Shown here: piece by piece, positions 1 through 11,300 of the stretch | Layout of the letters: each line of letters begins with the position of its first letter | How positions within the stretch are numbered: position 1 is the first letter of the stretch | Assembly (NCBI GenBank): GCA_964443745.1 | Contig: CAYUEN010000002.1 | Location: 57,638-121,637, forward strand | Direction of reading: 5' to 3' | DNA from: CAYUEN01 sp964443745 | Lineage (GTDB): Bacteria > Campylobacterota > Campylobacteria > Campylobacterales > QNZT01 | Length of the DNA: 64,000 bases | Made by a program: the position numbers and the translations under genes | Notes under the pieces: model-generated | What the model was told of the DNA's origin: nothing | The model's input: only the letters and a program-made list of their open reading frames with translations | The model's database searches: none

Positions 1-727
1 TATCTGCCCCCTCCCGCTCGTCCTCGATCGATTCGTTGATCGCTTCTCTCCTGTTGGCGGGGTTCATCTGATAGCTGCGACGGTCTCCGAAGCTGGGAGC
101 CGATTCGGCTACGTCCCGAAACGGTCCGTAATAGGCGCTGGCGAATTTCGTGGAGTAGCTCATAATCGGCAGATTGATAAAACCCGCCCGATCCAGCGAG
201 GTACGGATAGCGGTGATCATCCCGTCCATCATTCCGCTGGGAGCGATCATATCGGCTCCGGCTTTTGCGTGTACGATCGCCTGTTCTCCCAGGATTTCGA
301 GGGTGGCGTCGTTGTCGACGGTGTGGTGTGTGGGGTCGAGAATACCGCAATGGCCATGGTCGGTATATTCGCAAAAGCAGAGATCGGTGACGACGAACAT
401 CTCCGGATGGGCTTCCTTGATTGCACGGATCGCTTTGGCGATGATGCCGTGTTCGCAGAGCGCATCGCTTCCTATGCTGTCTTTGACGTCGGGAATTCCG
501 AAGAGAATGATGGCATACAGCCCGAGCGATTTGAGCGTTTCGCACTCTTTGACCGCCTCGTCGATACTCATCTGGAAAACTCCCGGCATCGAGGAGATTT
601 CGTTTTTGACGCCTTCGCCCTCCCGTATGAAAAGGGGGTAGATGAAGTCGTCCGTCGAAAGATGCGTTTGGGTGAGCATATCGCGGAGTTTAGGGTGCAA
701 TCTGGTACGGCGGAAGCGCTTAAACAT
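1..727 (-). CDS. hemB: Delta-aminolevulinic acid dehydratase (porphobilinogen synthase), 3' end outside window
   Basis: HemB condenses two 5-aminolevulinate molecules to porphobilinogen, the second common step of haem synthesis, in the cytoplasm. Only the first 242 residues lie in the window. The zinc-site cysteines are visible at residues 117, 119 and 127 ([12 protein letters not shown]), and the first active-site lysine is K194 in the [12 protein letters not shown] motif; the second catalytic lysine would lie past the left edge. The start ATG at 727 is preceded by AAGGA. The gene is divergent from ribA across 127 bp. The family assignment is secure. Confidence 0.97.
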   Translation of the reverse strand, partial: MFKRFRRTRLHPKLRDMLTQTHLSTDDFIYPLFIREGEGVKNEISSMPGVFQMSIDEAVKECETLKSLGLYAIILFGIPDVKDSIGSDALCEHGIIAKAIRAIKEAHPEMFVVTDLCFCEYTDHGHCGILDPTHHTVDNDATLEILGEQAIVHAKAGADMIAPSGMMDGMITAIRTSLDRAGFINLPIMSYSTKFASAYYGPFRDVAESAPSFGDRRSYQMNPANRREAINESIEDEREGAD

Positions 728-770
728 AGTTTTTCCTTCTTTTGGGTACAATCTTTAACCGATTGGCTAA

Positions 771-804
771 GGTATGATTAAGCTTTTTATGGTTCGATCA
801 TACC
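771..804. promoter_or_regulatory. 8-bp inverted repeat in the hemB-ribA intergenic region
   Basis: GGTATGAT (771-778) is matched by ATCATACC (797-804) with an 18-base spacer between the two divergent genes. It could be a two-half-site operator or an RNA hairpin in the ribA leader. No T-run follows, so a terminator is unlikely. No known regulator site is recognised. Confidence 0.35.
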
Positions 805-854
805 GTGACTATTTGAGTAATATTCTAACATAACTTCAGGAAATTTATTTAGAG

Positions 855-1418
855 ATGAAGATAGAGATTTCGGAAATCGCACAGCTTCCGACCGAATATG
901 GTGAATTTTTGATACAGGCATTCAAAGAAGGGGAAAAGGAGCATCTGGTGATCTTCAAAGAACCCTTCGGCGATGCGCCGATCGTACGGGTACACAGCGA
1001 GTGCCTGACGGGGGATGCGTTGGGAAGTCTCAAATGCGATTGTGGGCCGCAATTGCACTTTGCACTGGAGACGATCGCGAAAGAGGGCGGATTGGTGCTC
1101 TATCTCAGGCAGGAAGGCCGCAATATCGGACTTTTGAACAAAGTCAACGCCTATGCGCTCCAGGATCAGGGGCTCGATACCGTGGAGGCGAACCATCAGC
1201 TCGGATTTTCGGCGGATGAGCGGAGTTACGAGATGGTGGAGGAGGTGTTGCGTTATTTCAAGATAGAGAAGATCCGTCTTTTGACGAACAATCCGAAAAA
1301 GATCGAATCACTCGAGGGGATCGAGATCGTCGAACGGATCCCGATCGTGGTCAGATCCAACAGATACAACGAAAAGTATCTGCGGACCAAGAAGAAGAAG
1401 ATGGGGCATCTCCTTTAA
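855..1418 (+). CDS. ribA: GTP cyclohydrolase II
   Basis: RibA opens and hydrolyses GTP to the pyrimidine that starts riboflavin synthesis. The 187-residue protein has the stand-alone RibA length. Zinc ligands are Cys50, Cys61 and Cys63 in the [18 protein letters not shown] region, and the [10 protein letters not shown] motif follows near residues 84-93. There is no fused DHBP synthase domain. Upstream is an AT-rich leader with only a weak ribosome site (AGAG directly before ATG). The next riboflavin gene in the window, ribE, is 26 kb away, so the pathway is scattered. Confidence 0.96.
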   Translation: MKIEISEIAQLPTEYGEFLIQAFKEGEKEHLVIFKEPFGDAPIVRVHSECLTGDALGSLKCDCGPQLHFALETIAKEGGLVLYLRQEGRNIGLLNKVNAYALQDQGLDTVEANHQLGFSADERSYEMVEEVLRYFKIEKIRLLTNNPKKIESLEGIEIVERIPIVVRSNRYNEKYLRTKKKKMGHLL

Positions 1419-1442
1419 AAAAAGAGATTGCATCCCGCCTTG

Positions 1443-2537
1443 TTATCGCTGTTCTTGTTTGATGGCCTGAATCAGGGTTTCGAATCCCTCTTTGCTCGAT
1501 TTTTCGACACTTTTGAAGTACTCCAGACCCTTTTTCTGATCCGCCGTACTCTCTTTTGAAAAACATTCGACCGCGAGATTGAGCCCCTGATGGACATGGG
1601 CGTGTTCTTTGTTGATTTCGTTGATCGCTTTGGTGTTATTCTTGAACAGATCGCGGGAAACCTCCGTAAACCATCTGCCGAACCGGCAGCTGTTTTCGTC
1701 CGGCAGAGAGACTTTTTCGTGTTTGAGAGCGGCTTTGTATCCGTTGAGTTTGAGAAGAATATGGTCGATCTTGCCGTTGCTGACGTTGATTTCGTTGGTG
1801 ACGTTGCGGGTCTCTTCCGTGATTTGGGAAGAGTTGTTCTGTACATAGTCGACGTTGGTTCGGAACGTTTCGAGTACATGCATGATCTTTTCACTCTCTT
1901 CTCCGAATGTTTCGCTGATCTGAAGCATATTGTTGGAGTTTTGTTTCAAGCCGCTGATATTGATCTCCACTTCTTGTGTCGCCTTCTGGGTGCGTTCGGC
2001 AAGTTTGCGCACTTCGTCGGCTACGACCGCAAATCCCCGTCCGTGCTCGCCGGCACGTGCCGCTTCGATCGCGGCGTTGAGCGCAAGAAGATTGGTCTGG
2101 TCGGAGATATCTTTGATCAGGTTGATGATCTCGGCGATCGACATAACGGAGTTGTTGAGTGTCGCGGAGTCGTCACGGAGTTGTTCGGTATACTGCTGGA
2201 TGTTCTCCACGGAGTTTTCGATCGTCGCCGTTTGGGATTCCACTTCGCCGATTCTTTCGGTCGTTTTGGAGTTGAGTTCGTTGATTTCTCCCAGCATGGA
2301 GAGATTCTCTTCGATCGTGTTTTGCAGAAATCGGACACCATCTTCATAACTTTCTATCAGTGTTTGTAACAACTCTTCCCGGATATCGTTCCTAATCTGA
2401 GCTTCGTGGTCGTGATGATTGGCAAGGGCACTTTCCAATTGTGCGACACGATCTCTCAGTTCACTGTTTTCAGCCCTGAGTCTTTCAATCTCTTCTTCTC
2501 TTCTATCCATAACGGCACTGTTGCTTTTTCCGAACAT
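1443..2537 (-). CDS. Soluble methyl-accepting chemotaxis protein with C-terminal CZB domain (TlpD-like)
   Basis: A 364-residue chemoreceptor without signal peptide or membrane segment. Residues 12-60 form a charged coiled coil; the receptor signalling hairpin centres on residues 146-185, with the highly conserved [19 protein letters not shown] tip. The C-terminus carries a chemoreceptor zinc-binding (CZB) domain with candidate ligands His273, Cys284 (CRFGRW), His312 and His316. This architecture matches Helicobacter TlpD, a cytoplasmic receptor linked to energy, oxidant and hypochlorite sensing. It should couple to CheA/CheW in a cytoplasmic or polar array. It stands alone, convergent with ribA. 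The ligand is inferred only from the CZB domain. Confidence 0.93.
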   Translation of the reverse strand: MFGKSNSAVMDRREEEIERLRAENSELRDRVAQLESALANHHDHEAQIRNDIREELLQTLIESYEDGVRFLQNTIEENLSMLGEINELNSKTTERIGEVESQTATIENSVENIQQYTEQLRDDSATLNNSVMSIAEIINLIKDISDQTNLLALNAAIEAARAGEHGRGFAVVADEVRKLAERTQKATQEVEINISGLKQNSNNMLQISETFGEESEKIMHVLETFRTNVDYVQNNSSQITEETRNVTNEINVSNGKIDHILLKLNGYKAALKHEKVSLPDENSCRFGRWFTEVSRDLFKNNTKAINEINKEHAHVHQGLNLAVECFSKESTADQKKGLEYFKSVEKSSKEGFETLIQAIKQEQR

Positions 2538-2726
2538 AAATATCTCCTTCTTCTTGATATGCGATTGTCTCTATATCGACCACTGGTGAAATTCGTTGAA
2601 CCCACCTCTTTGACATTTTCCATTTTCCGAACGGATTTTATTGCGGCACTATTTTGAAAAAGGGGAGATTGGGTACGTTCGGCCAGTGTGTATACTTCGT
2701 CGCTCCGAAAATATTTTGAAGTGTGT

Positions 2727-2732
2727 TATAAT
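2727..2732 (+). promoter_or_regulatory. -10 box of rsmG, placing the start site on the start codon
   Basis: TATAAT lies with its last base seven bases before the ATG at 2739, the usual distance to a transcription start. If used, the mRNA would be leaderless. No Shine-Dalgarno sequence precedes the ATG, which agrees. No clear -35 element is seen, common in this phylum. Confidence 0.5.
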
Positions 2733-2738
2733 CAGCCG

Positions 2739-3266
2739 ATGGAACGATTTGACGAGTTTTGTAGACTTTTGTTAAAATACAATCGTACTCACCGTATCAG
2801 CGGAGTACGTGACAAAGCGGATATACAAGCCTATATCGAAGATGCGCTCTATCCGATTCCGTACGTGGGAGATTTTTCCACTTGCCTGGATATCGGTACG
2901 GGGGCGGGATTTCCCGGTATGGTGCTGGCGATCGCCTATCCGAAAGTGCGTTTTACGCTGGCTGAGCCGATCGCGAAACGGGCCGCTTTTTTGCACTTGG
3001 TCAAGGTGGCTTACGGATTGAAAAACGTCGATATCCAGACCAGAAGAGTCGAGGATATCTCGCCGTTTGGAGTGGATCTGATCACTTCGCGTGCTGTTAC
3101 CAGGACCGATCAGCTCATAAAACTCGCTGCAGATTTCATTATGCCGAAAACACGGATATTGCTTTATAAAGGAAGCAGTGTTTTCGAGGAAGTGGATACG
3201 TCGATGTCGTATGAAATCATCGAAAAAGAGAAGCGCAACTATCTGATACTCAAAGGAGTGGGATGA
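2739..3266 (+). CDS. rsmG: 16S rRNA (guanine527-N7)-methyltransferase
   Basis: RsmG (GidB) methylates G527 of 16S rRNA using S-adenosylmethionine. The SAM-binding loop LDIGTGAGFPG is at residues 50-60, followed by the acidic strand end LAEP and the TSRAV motif. The open frame extends upstream to a GTG at 2688, but those 17 residues do not look like the family, whose members begin close to MERFDEFCRLL; the start at 2739 gives 175 residues, matching the short epsilonproteobacterial form. It overlaps the next gene by 4 bp (ATGA), so translation is probably coupled. Confidence 0.93.
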   Translation: MERFDEFCRLLLKYNRTHRISGVRDKADIQAYIEDALYPIPYVGDFSTCLDIGTGAGFPGMVLAIAYPKVRFTLAEPIAKRAAFLHLVKVAYGLKNVDIQTRRVEDISPFGVDLITSRAVTRTDQLIKLAADFIMPKTRILLYKGSSVFEEVDTSMSYEIIEKEKRNYLILKGVG

Positions 3267-3508
3267 TCATCAAATTACTGGTTTTGGGCGGATTGATCTA
3301 CGGGGTTTATCTGCTTTTTTTCAAAAACGGCGGTCTTTTGCAGCAGATGTCCGACAATACGGGCAAAAAGGTACGAAAAACAAAAGAGCGTGAAGAGAGT
3401 GAAACGGTCGTGGAGTGTAGCGGGTGCGGTGTCTATATTTCGACGAAAGAGGCGATTATCAAGGACGGTAAATACTACTGTTCGAAAAAGTGTGCGGGGC
3501 TTACATGA
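3263..3508 (+). CDS. PP0621-family small membrane-anchored zinc-ribbon protein
   Basis: An 81-residue protein with one N-terminal hydrophobic segment (residues 2-20), a charged linker, and a C-terminal four-cysteine knuckle: Cys52-x2-Cys55 and Cys73-x3-Cys77. This layout matches the PP0621 family, whose function is unknown. The knuckle faces the cytoplasm if the N-terminus acts as a simple anchor. It overlaps both neighbours by 4 bp, in a coupled run rsmG-this gene-3505-htpX. Confidence 0.8.
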   Translation: MIIKLLVLGGLIYGVYLLFFKNGGLLQQMSDNTGKKVRKTKEREESETVVECSGCGVYISTKEAIIKDGKYYCSKKCAGLT

Positions 3509-3897
3509 TATTGATAGGCCATCCACAAATCGCTTACCGCCCCTTCTATTTTGTCAAACATATCGAAGAGATCGACAAGACACCGTCCGGAAGTACGGTC
3601 GTTTTCGCCTTTTCCGAAGAGGGGGCGTCTTTGGCGGAGCACTGCCGAAAAAACGGCGTGCGGTTTGCGATGATCGTCGATAGCTACAAAGAGGTGATTT
3701 TCGCCAATGCGCTGGGGAGCGCCTTTATCGTCGTCGACAGATCGCTGGCGAAGAAGGCGCAGACGTTTGCCAACGAATATCTGTGCGATGCGAAAATTCT
3801 GCTTTACGCGAGCGACGAGCGGGATTTGGAGTGGGCCGCGGAAGCGGGTATAGACGGAATGCTTTTCGAGGAGGGAATCGAATATGGAAGTGATTAA
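3505..3897 (+). CDS. Conserved hypothetical protein, alpha/beta fold
   Basis: A 130-residue soluble protein whose start ATG overlaps the previous TGA and whose end overlaps htpX by 14 bp. It reads as alternating beta strands and helices ([32 protein letters not shown]), with no membrane segment and no catalytic motif I recognise. The alternation suggests a small Rossmann-like or NAD-independent sensor fold. Position between a zinc-ribbon protein and the HtpX protease is the only functional hint. Function unknown. Confidence 0.75.
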   Translation: MILIGHPQIAYRPFYFVKHIEEIDKTPSGSTVVFAFSEEGASLAEHCRKNGVRFAMIVDSYKEVIFANALGSAFIVVDRSLAKKAQTFANEYLCDAKILLYASDERDLEWAAEAGIDGMLFEEGIEYGSD

Positions 3898-4726
3898 AAC
3901 GGTTTTTTTACTTACCCTGCTGACACTGCTTTTTGTGTGGATCGGAGGGATGATCGGCGGAACGCAGGGGATGGTGATCGCTTTTTTGATAGCGATGGCG
4001 ATGAATTTCTTCAGCTATTTCAACTCCGACAAATTGGTGTTGCGCCACTACCATGCGGTGGAAGTGGACGAAACGCATGCTCCGGGTCTGTATGCGATCG
4101 TGCGCCGTCTCAGTGAGCGTGCGGGAGTACCGATGCCCAAAGTCTACATCATCCCCGACGAGGTACCCAACGCTTTTGCCACCGGTCGAAACCCCAGCCA
4201 TGCCGCCGTCGCGGTGACGGAGGGGTTGTTGGATTTGCTGGACGAACACGAAATCGAGGGGGTTTTGGCACATGAAATGAGCCATGTCAAACACTACGAC
4301 ATCCTGATCGGGACGATCGCGGCGACAATCGCCGGCGCCATCGCGATGCTGAGCAATTTCATGTATATGTTCGGAGGGGGGAGCGACGAAGAGCGTCCCA
4401 ACCCGATAGTGATGCTGATACTCATGATCGTATTGCCGATCGCGGCTTCGATCATCCAGATGGCGGTAAGTCGTAGCAGGGAGTATCAGGCGGACGAAGG
4501 AGCGGCACGTCTGACCCACCATCCCGAATGGCTGCAGTCAGCCCTCAGAAAACTCGAAAATTACGCCCATCGGGAAGTGATACACGATGCTACGCCCGAA
4601 ACGGCGCATCTGTTTATCGTCAACCCTTTCAGTGGGCATCGCATCTCTTTTCAGACTCTCTTTTCCACGCACCCCTCCACCGCAGACAGAATCGCCCGGC
4701 TGGAGGAGTTGAAAGGAAAAGTGTAA
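3884..4726 (+). CDS. htpX: Membrane-bound zinc metalloprotease HtpX
   Basis: HtpX degrades misfolded membrane proteins from the cytoplasmic face. The 280-residue protein has two N-terminal membrane helices (about 5-45), the zinc motif HEMSH with His130, Glu131 and His134, two further hydrophobic segments (145-163, 174-194), and the third ligand Glu200 in SREYQAD. Length and order fit the family. It is the last gene of the coupled rsmG cluster; the 111 bp downstream contain the hairpin described separately. Confidence 0.95.
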   Translation: MEVIKTVFLLTLLTLLFVWIGGMIGGTQGMVIAFLIAMAMNFFSYFNSDKLVLRHYHAVEVDETHAPGLYAIVRRLSERAGVPMPKVYIIPDEVPNAFATGRNPSHAAVAVTEGLLDLLDEHEIEGVLAHEMSHVKHYDILIGTIAATIAGAIAMLSNFMYMFGGGSDEERPNPIVMLILMIVLPIAASIIQMAVSRSREYQADEGAARLTHHPEWLQSALRKLENYAHREVIHDATPETAHLFIVNPFSGHRISFQTLFSTHPSTADRIARLEELKGKV

Positions 4727-4783
4727 CAATGGCTGCACATTTGTAGCGAAAACGAACGATTCGGGATTAAGCGCTCCGAAATC

Positions 4784-4833
4784 TGGCCGATACTTCTATG
4801 CGAAAAACCCGAAAAAATATAGAAGTACGGCCA
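4784..4833 (+). promoter_or_regulatory. Long inverted repeat (hairpin) directly before the membrane protein / DUF11 gene pair
   Basis: The left arm 4784-4799 (TGGCCGATACTTCTAT) and the right arm 4819-4833 (ATAGAAGTACGGCCA) pair over 15 bp with one bulged A. The loop is 19 bases. The start codon at 4838 lies five bases beyond the right arm, and no Shine-Dalgarno is visible outside the stem. The loop bases CCCGAA (4808-4813) are complementary to TTCGGG at 4760-4765, so a pseudoknot is possible. There is no T-run on either strand, arguing against a simple terminator. A role in translation control of the following genes is inferred. Confidence 0.6.
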
Positions 4834-4837
4834 AAAG

Positions 4838-5317
4838 ATGCGACTCTCCACACTTGTCAGAATTTTTACGTTCCTTCTGATCACGTTTATCATAGTGGTC
4901 GGTATGTATTTGTATCGTACTATTTTCGTTATCCGAAATATCTCTGAAAATCAAAAAATTGCAACATCTTCTGCTTCTTTGGAAGTTCCTGTCGAGATCT
5001 CCTCATTGGAAAAAGCGATAAATCAACGAGACGGACAGATCGTACATATCAATCTGGATCGAAAAGTGAGCGAGAAGATCGCTTCCGGAAAGATCGCCGG
5101 AAGAGAGATCGTATTGAAAGAGTTTACGTCCGACGACTCATCGCCCGGTATCAAATATCTTCTACGGGTTCCGGAGGTTGCGTCGGGTCTGTTTAAAAAA
5201 ACCGGAACGGACGGTCGCCTGAATGCCGATTTTAAAATTTTCAAATATATCGGTCCCGACGGCAGACGAATCGTGAGATTCGTACCAATCAATCCAAAAT
5301 TATTAAAAAGAGAATAA
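4838..5317 (+). CDS. Unknown membrane-anchored protein coupled to giant DUF11 protein
   Basis: A 159-residue protein with one N-terminal membrane segment (about residues 7-27, FTFLLITFIIVVGMYLY) and an exported or cytoplasmic soluble tail of about 130 residues that is rich in charged beta-strand-like sequence. I do not recognise the family. Its TAA stop overlaps the ATG of the 2495-residue gene by one base, so the two are almost certainly co-translated. Plausible roles are a biogenesis, anchoring or maturation partner of the giant protein, but nothing in the sequence proves this. It starts just after a long hairpin. Confidence 0.75.
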   Translation: MRLSTLVRIFTFLLITFIIVVGMYLYRTIFVIRNISENQKIATSSASLEVPVEISSLEKAINQRDGQIVHINLDRKVSEKIASGKIAGREIVLKEFTSDDSSPGIKYLLRVPEVASGLFKKTGTDGRLNADFKIFKYIGPDGRRIVRFVPINPKLLKRE

Positions 5318-8300
5318 TGCGACGACTCTATTCATTATTGGTTTTCACCTTTTTTGCTTTATCGTTTCCCCTTCAAGCTGCGGATTGTCAGAATCCCACC
5401 GCCACACTTTCGTTGAACGGAATTCTCGATTCGCAAAGAATCCAGTATCCTTTTGTCGAGGGATTGGGGGGCGGAGAGGCGCTTTATTACAAGATTACAC
5501 TCTCTTCCGAGGGACGATTGAGATTGCAAACCGATCGTGACAGGGTCCATAGTGATGATACGGTTAATACATACGGTCAATTGTTGGATGAAAACTGTCA
5601 GGAAATTTACGAAGACACCCAGGTGCAGGAGACACCCAGGTATTTCGAAATCGATCGCACGCTTGAAGCCGGCACCTATTTTCTGAAAGTCTACAACAAA
5701 GTCAAACTGGATGACAGCAGCTCTTCTTTGGCCAAAGGATATTTTCAGGTTGAAAGTGATTTTACCGCTTCCTTGCCGGAGAAGTCGATTGATTTTTGGA
5801 GAACGAGTCCTACGACCATCTCCTCGGGAGAGGAGATCGTATATACGCTTCACATCAAAAACAGCGGTAGTGAAACAACCAACGGGATCCGTATCGAAGA
5901 TCCCTTTCCGACGCCTCAGTATCTAAATTTCGTATCACCCGTAGACGCTTCCGAGTGGAGTTGTCAAACCGAATCCGACAGAGTGGTTTGTGATCTGACG
6001 TCGGGAGAGATCGCTTCCGGCGAAACCATCGAATTGAAGCTCAAATACAGAGCCGATTACGATACCGAAGACAGAACGGTCCAAAATACCACTCGAATGA
6101 CCGCAACCTATGCCGACGGATCCGAAATTCAAAAGAACAATACGCGTACCATCCTGATCAAAAAGGTCTATCCCTCCGTCGACATAAGTATCGAGACTAC
6201 ACTTCCCGGCAGCGGCACGACTATTTCCAGTATCGTTCAAAACGACAGTTTCGATTATAGAATCGAAGTGACCAACACCGGAAGCATCGATGATGAAAAT
6301 TTGACGTTGAGCGATCTGGTGCCCGATAGTTACGAGGTGGAAAGCGTAAATTACGACAGCTCGGTATGGGATTGCGGAGTAAGTTCCGGTCAGCAGATCA
6401 ATTGTCGCCTGCTGTCTCCACTGGAGCCTTCTCAAAAGAGAGAGATTCGTATCCGTGCCAAAGCCGTCGGGGAGAGCGGAGAGCAAAATGACGCGACGAC
6501 CATCGCCGATACGATTGTGGGAGAGGTGAACGATGCCGATTCGATTACGCTCAATATCGAACCCGCCTACTATGTGATCGCCATTCAAAAGAGTGCGGAT
6601 CGCTCCACGGTCGTTAAAGGTCATTCGCTTCGTTATCGTATCGAAGTAACCAACGGCGGAAACAGCGAATTGAACGGAGTGAGGGTAACGGATATATTTC
6701 CGCCGGAGCTTGCTCCGCAGGAGATCGAAGGAGATCAGGAGTGGGATTGTTCGGCATCCGATTTGGGTGCGCGAAAAATCGATTGTACCCTCAATTCGCC
6801 TCTGAATCAAAACCAGAAAGCGGATTTTACGGTTGTTGCCGTTGCCGAAAAAGTGGCTCAAAACGTCGAAAACGAAGCAAAGGTCGAATGCGACGAAGCA
6901 CCCGATGCCACTTCGGTCGCGACCGTGGAAATCGTCTCACCCGAACCTTCGATCCGTTTGACCAAAAGTGCCCCTTCCCCCGTCGATCCTCTGGAGAGTT
7001 TCTACTTCTCTTTTCGGGTCGAAAACAACGGAACGGAGAGCTTAAATGCCGTCACCCTTTCCGATACGGTCGATTCCAGATGGATCATTCCGGACGATTG
7101 GAACGATCGCGTGCCCACCTCTTGGAGTTGCCAAAGAAACGACCGTTCTTTCGAATGTACTTGCAATGAAACCGTTCTTCCTGGAAATGAGGCGCAGGTG
7201 TTAATGTTGAAGATGAAAGCACCTTACACGGAAAGTGCGATAACCATTGCTAATACCGCCGTGACAAGAGGCTCCAGCGATGCCGGGAATGTTGAAAACC
7301 AAGATGCCGCCTCCGTGAATGTCCGTCCGGTTCAAATCGGTTTGGCATTTGTAAAGATTAGCGACAAATCGAGTGTTAAACACCCCGAGACGTTCAATTA
7401 CACTCTTACCGTATTTAACGAAGGAAACGTGGCGGAAAACAACGTAACGATCTCCGATACGTTGCCCGAAATTTTCGGGGATAAGTTTACCGTGAAAAAG
7501 GGAGCGTTCGATTGTACGGTGGGTGAGGGAAGAGAGATAAATTGCCGGCTTGATCGTCTCGATCCGCATATGCAGGCGTCTTTCGAGATCGAAGTGGAAG
7601 CTCCTTTGGTCACTGCGAACGAGGTCGTGACCAATTACGCCGAAACGGAGGGAGTGGTCGTAATTCCGGACGCTCCGGACAAAACCGTCGAAAACAACTC
7701 CTCGGTCGATGTAACGATTTTGCCGCCCGATTCCGATTTGCGAATCTCCAAAAGTTCAAGCAGCGTAAAGATTCTTGACGGTGAAGATTTCAACTATACG
7801 ATAACGGTCAAAAACGAAGGACTTGCTGCGGAATACAATTTGAGCGTCGTCGACGAAATACCTTCGGATTTGAAAATTTTACAAATTTCGGCTTCGGGGT
7901 GGAGTTGTAATCGAAGTGATCAGACCGTGGAGTGTAGACTTTCGGAGCTTGACAGTGCGAAACAGGCGAGCGATATCGTCATAAGCGTCGAAGCTCCGTC
8001 AAAAATCGTTGCGGATAAGTCGGTTCGAAATAGTGCGATCGTCACCTCTTCGAGAGAGACGAAAGGCCGGCAGGCTTCCGCGACTGTCGCGTTGGTTTCC
8101 GCATCCAGCGCTCTAGAGATGAACTTATTGAGCGATCCGGTCGAGTTGTTTACGAAAGAGGCGTATCGCTACAGAATACTCCTTTCCAACAATAGCGACG
8201 ACGATATCGGTACGATTCATATTCAAACCCGTCTGCCCGATGAGGTGGATTACCGCGGGTACGAGTCGGATGAGTTCGGCTGTAGCATTTCCGACCGCCT

Positions 8301-11300
8301 TGTTACATGTGATTTGAATACGACATTCGCACCGGGACAGCGGGAGATCGATCTTTTGGTAACTGCGCCCGAAACCGAACAGAATCTCACATGCAGTGCC
8401 GTTTTGACTTCCGAAATCAATAGCGATCCGACGGAGAAAAACGCGACGACGGTCGTCAAAGGAAGAGATACCCATCTGGTTTTCACGAAAGCGGAAACGG
8501 ACAAGGATCCTCTCAAGCCCAATGACGTTTTTCACTATATTCTTCAAGTGAAAAATACGGCCGATTCCGACAAGACGGATATCAATGCCACCGACGTTAC
8601 CCTGCGATTCATACCGGACGAAAATCTGAGTTATCTTTCCATCGTAAGTGGCGGATGGGAGTGCAGCGGAGACAAAAATATCACCTGTATTTTACCGCTT
8701 TTGCAACCCAAAGAGATTTCTCCGCAAATCGAAATTGAATACAAAGCCGTTACACCCGGTATGGCCATTTCCGTCGCCAGCGTGCGGGCGAAAGAGTCGG
8801 TAACGGATGAAAACACCACGATCTCGACTGAAATAAAGGAGGTCGTGGAAGCTGATGTGAAGCTCTCTATGAGCGACAATCCCGATCCCGTAGAGGGGGG
8901 AAATCTCTATCGCTACAAAATTATCGTTCAAAATACGCATCCTTCCAAAGCGATTGAGGAGTTGAAGCTGGAGCTCAATACCACTTCCGTCGACAACTTC
9001 CAACTTAACGGCTTCGTTTCGCACAACGATTGGAATTGTGCGCAGGTGGGCGATACGGTCCTGTGCTTGATGCGACACCCTCTCGAGGCTGATAGCAAAG
9101 TGGCGTTGACCTTGGAGGCGATCGCCCCCGTCAAAGAGACCACGATCGAAGTGAATGCGACCGTCTCGAGCCCTTATTTGAACGATCCCAATCCGTCCGA
9201 CAACCATGTTTTGGAAAAAACCAAAATCATAAAAACAGATTTTTCGGGAGATAACGTTCGGGATTTCACGAGAGTTCCCATACAGGGGGCGGAAGATGCC
9301 AATCTCTTCGGCGACATTCTCAGTATCGGAACCCATTCTATTTGTGAAAAAGATGAAAAAGGAGAGTGCAAAGAGCCGACGTATCCCATCAACAACTACA
9401 TCAGTCAGACTTATGTCAAGCTCGATACCCGATACGGAGCCAAATTTATCAATTCGACAAATGCCGAGTTGAAACTCAAACCCAACGACGATGTCATTTG
9501 GGCAGGACTCTATTGGATGGGTCGAATCGATAAAAATCAACAAGGATATCGCGCGAAAATGGAAAAAGCGTTTCGAGTCTATTTCAGGCACGAGAGCGAT
9601 ACCGACTATCATGAAATTCTGAGCGAAAGAAATGCTGATGCGATCGACAATAACGGTATGCTGATTCATGGTGTTGATAAATTTAACTTCATAAACGGTA
9701 CCACCTATTTTGACTATCAAGGAATGGCGGATGTGACCGAATATGTCAGGAAATACAAAAGCGGGCGTTACTGGGTGGCCGATATTCAATCGAGTGAAGG
9801 TGACAATTTGAGTGCGGGGTGGAACCTCGTGGTTATCGTCAGAGACACCTCCAGCGTGCCCGTCAGAGAGCTTCGCAATATCACCGTTTTCGACGGATTT
9901 CAGGGGGTCTGGAAATCATCGATGGATATCGATAACAAATACCCCGACGAGGTCAATCAAACCGTGAGAGGATTTTTGACACCCGCGGCGGGTTCGATAG
10001 ATTCAAAGTTCTATTTTTTCGCGTTCGAAGGAGATAAAACATTCAAAGATTATATTCGAATCTCCGATAAATTTGGAACGATGCACACCCTTTCGAACAG
10101 CTTGAATCCTTCGGACGACGTGGTCAATGGTACCGTGTCTAACAACGGCGTCAGCGTTACGGACAGAAATCCCTCTTTGAACAACAGTCTGGGTATCGAT
10201 ATCGACGCCTTCTACTTGGGGGATGTCAACGGAACGGGAAGTGGGATCATCAACAACGCGCAGACCTCCACCGAGATTTCGATCGGATCCGACGGAGACA
10301 GATTTTTTCTGGGTATGTTCGCCTTTTCGACCTATCTTTACGAACCGGTTTGTTATCTGCAGCGATACATGACCGAAGATTTTGCCTCCGCACTCCCTTC
10401 GGAAATCCATTTGGGAGATACCATCGGAATCGAAGTCGAAATGCGTAACAAAGAGGTTCAAGACGTAAAAAATTTCAAGACGATTGTGACTATAGATCCG
10501 ATATTCATCGAAGACAACAGCAGTTTCGAAATCAGAAATCTCGATACCAATGGAAACCTGCAGCCCAATTACGTGTCCGATCCCGATCTCTTCCATTTCG
10601 AGAAGGTGAGCAAATCGGATGAAAATTTGACCGAAGTGACCATTCATGCCGGAAGCGGAGCGACGAAAACGAAAGGTGGAGATCTTTATGGTGAAATGAG
10701 CGTTTTTTTCAGATATAAGGTAAAAGTCGATGCGTTCAACGAGGACAACCGAACCCTCAATCTGTACGAAGTGAGTTACGAGCCGAGCAACAAAAAGATT
10801 ATGGTTCCGCCATGTTCGGATCAACAAATACTTCCCCCCATCCTTAAAAACCACACGACTGGTTTTGATGTGACGCATCACGGCGGTTTGCAAGACGGCC
10901 TCAACGACGGCTATACGAACGGGGATCACACGAAGCCAAATAACGAAAACCATCTTTTTACCCAGGTTCAAAACAGAGCTTTTTCGATCGACGTAATCGG
11001 TATGGACGACGGTAACTTCTCCCTAGTCCGCGGTACGCCTTTTAGGGGAGTCGTTATGGTCGATCTGGTCGATTTGAATACGACCGCCTCCTGTGAGAGT
11101 TTTCCGATCCGAATGTCCGATGCCGTGAGTTTCGACGATGCGATCAGGGCGGTTGCCTCTTTCGAATATCCGGATTCTCTCAGGTACGGCGGTTTTCGAG
11201 TACGATATCTGGTGGATAAATACGGAAGATATCTGCAGTGGGATCCGAATGGGTCGGATCTGAATCGGTTGCGTGAAATCCTGAAACTTTCGGGATATCG

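Noticed and set aside
8692..9789. Minus-strand open frame of 365 codons inside the DUF11 gene
   Set aside because: Antisense shadow of a clearly coding strand with regular repeats; no ribosome site and no recognisable domain.
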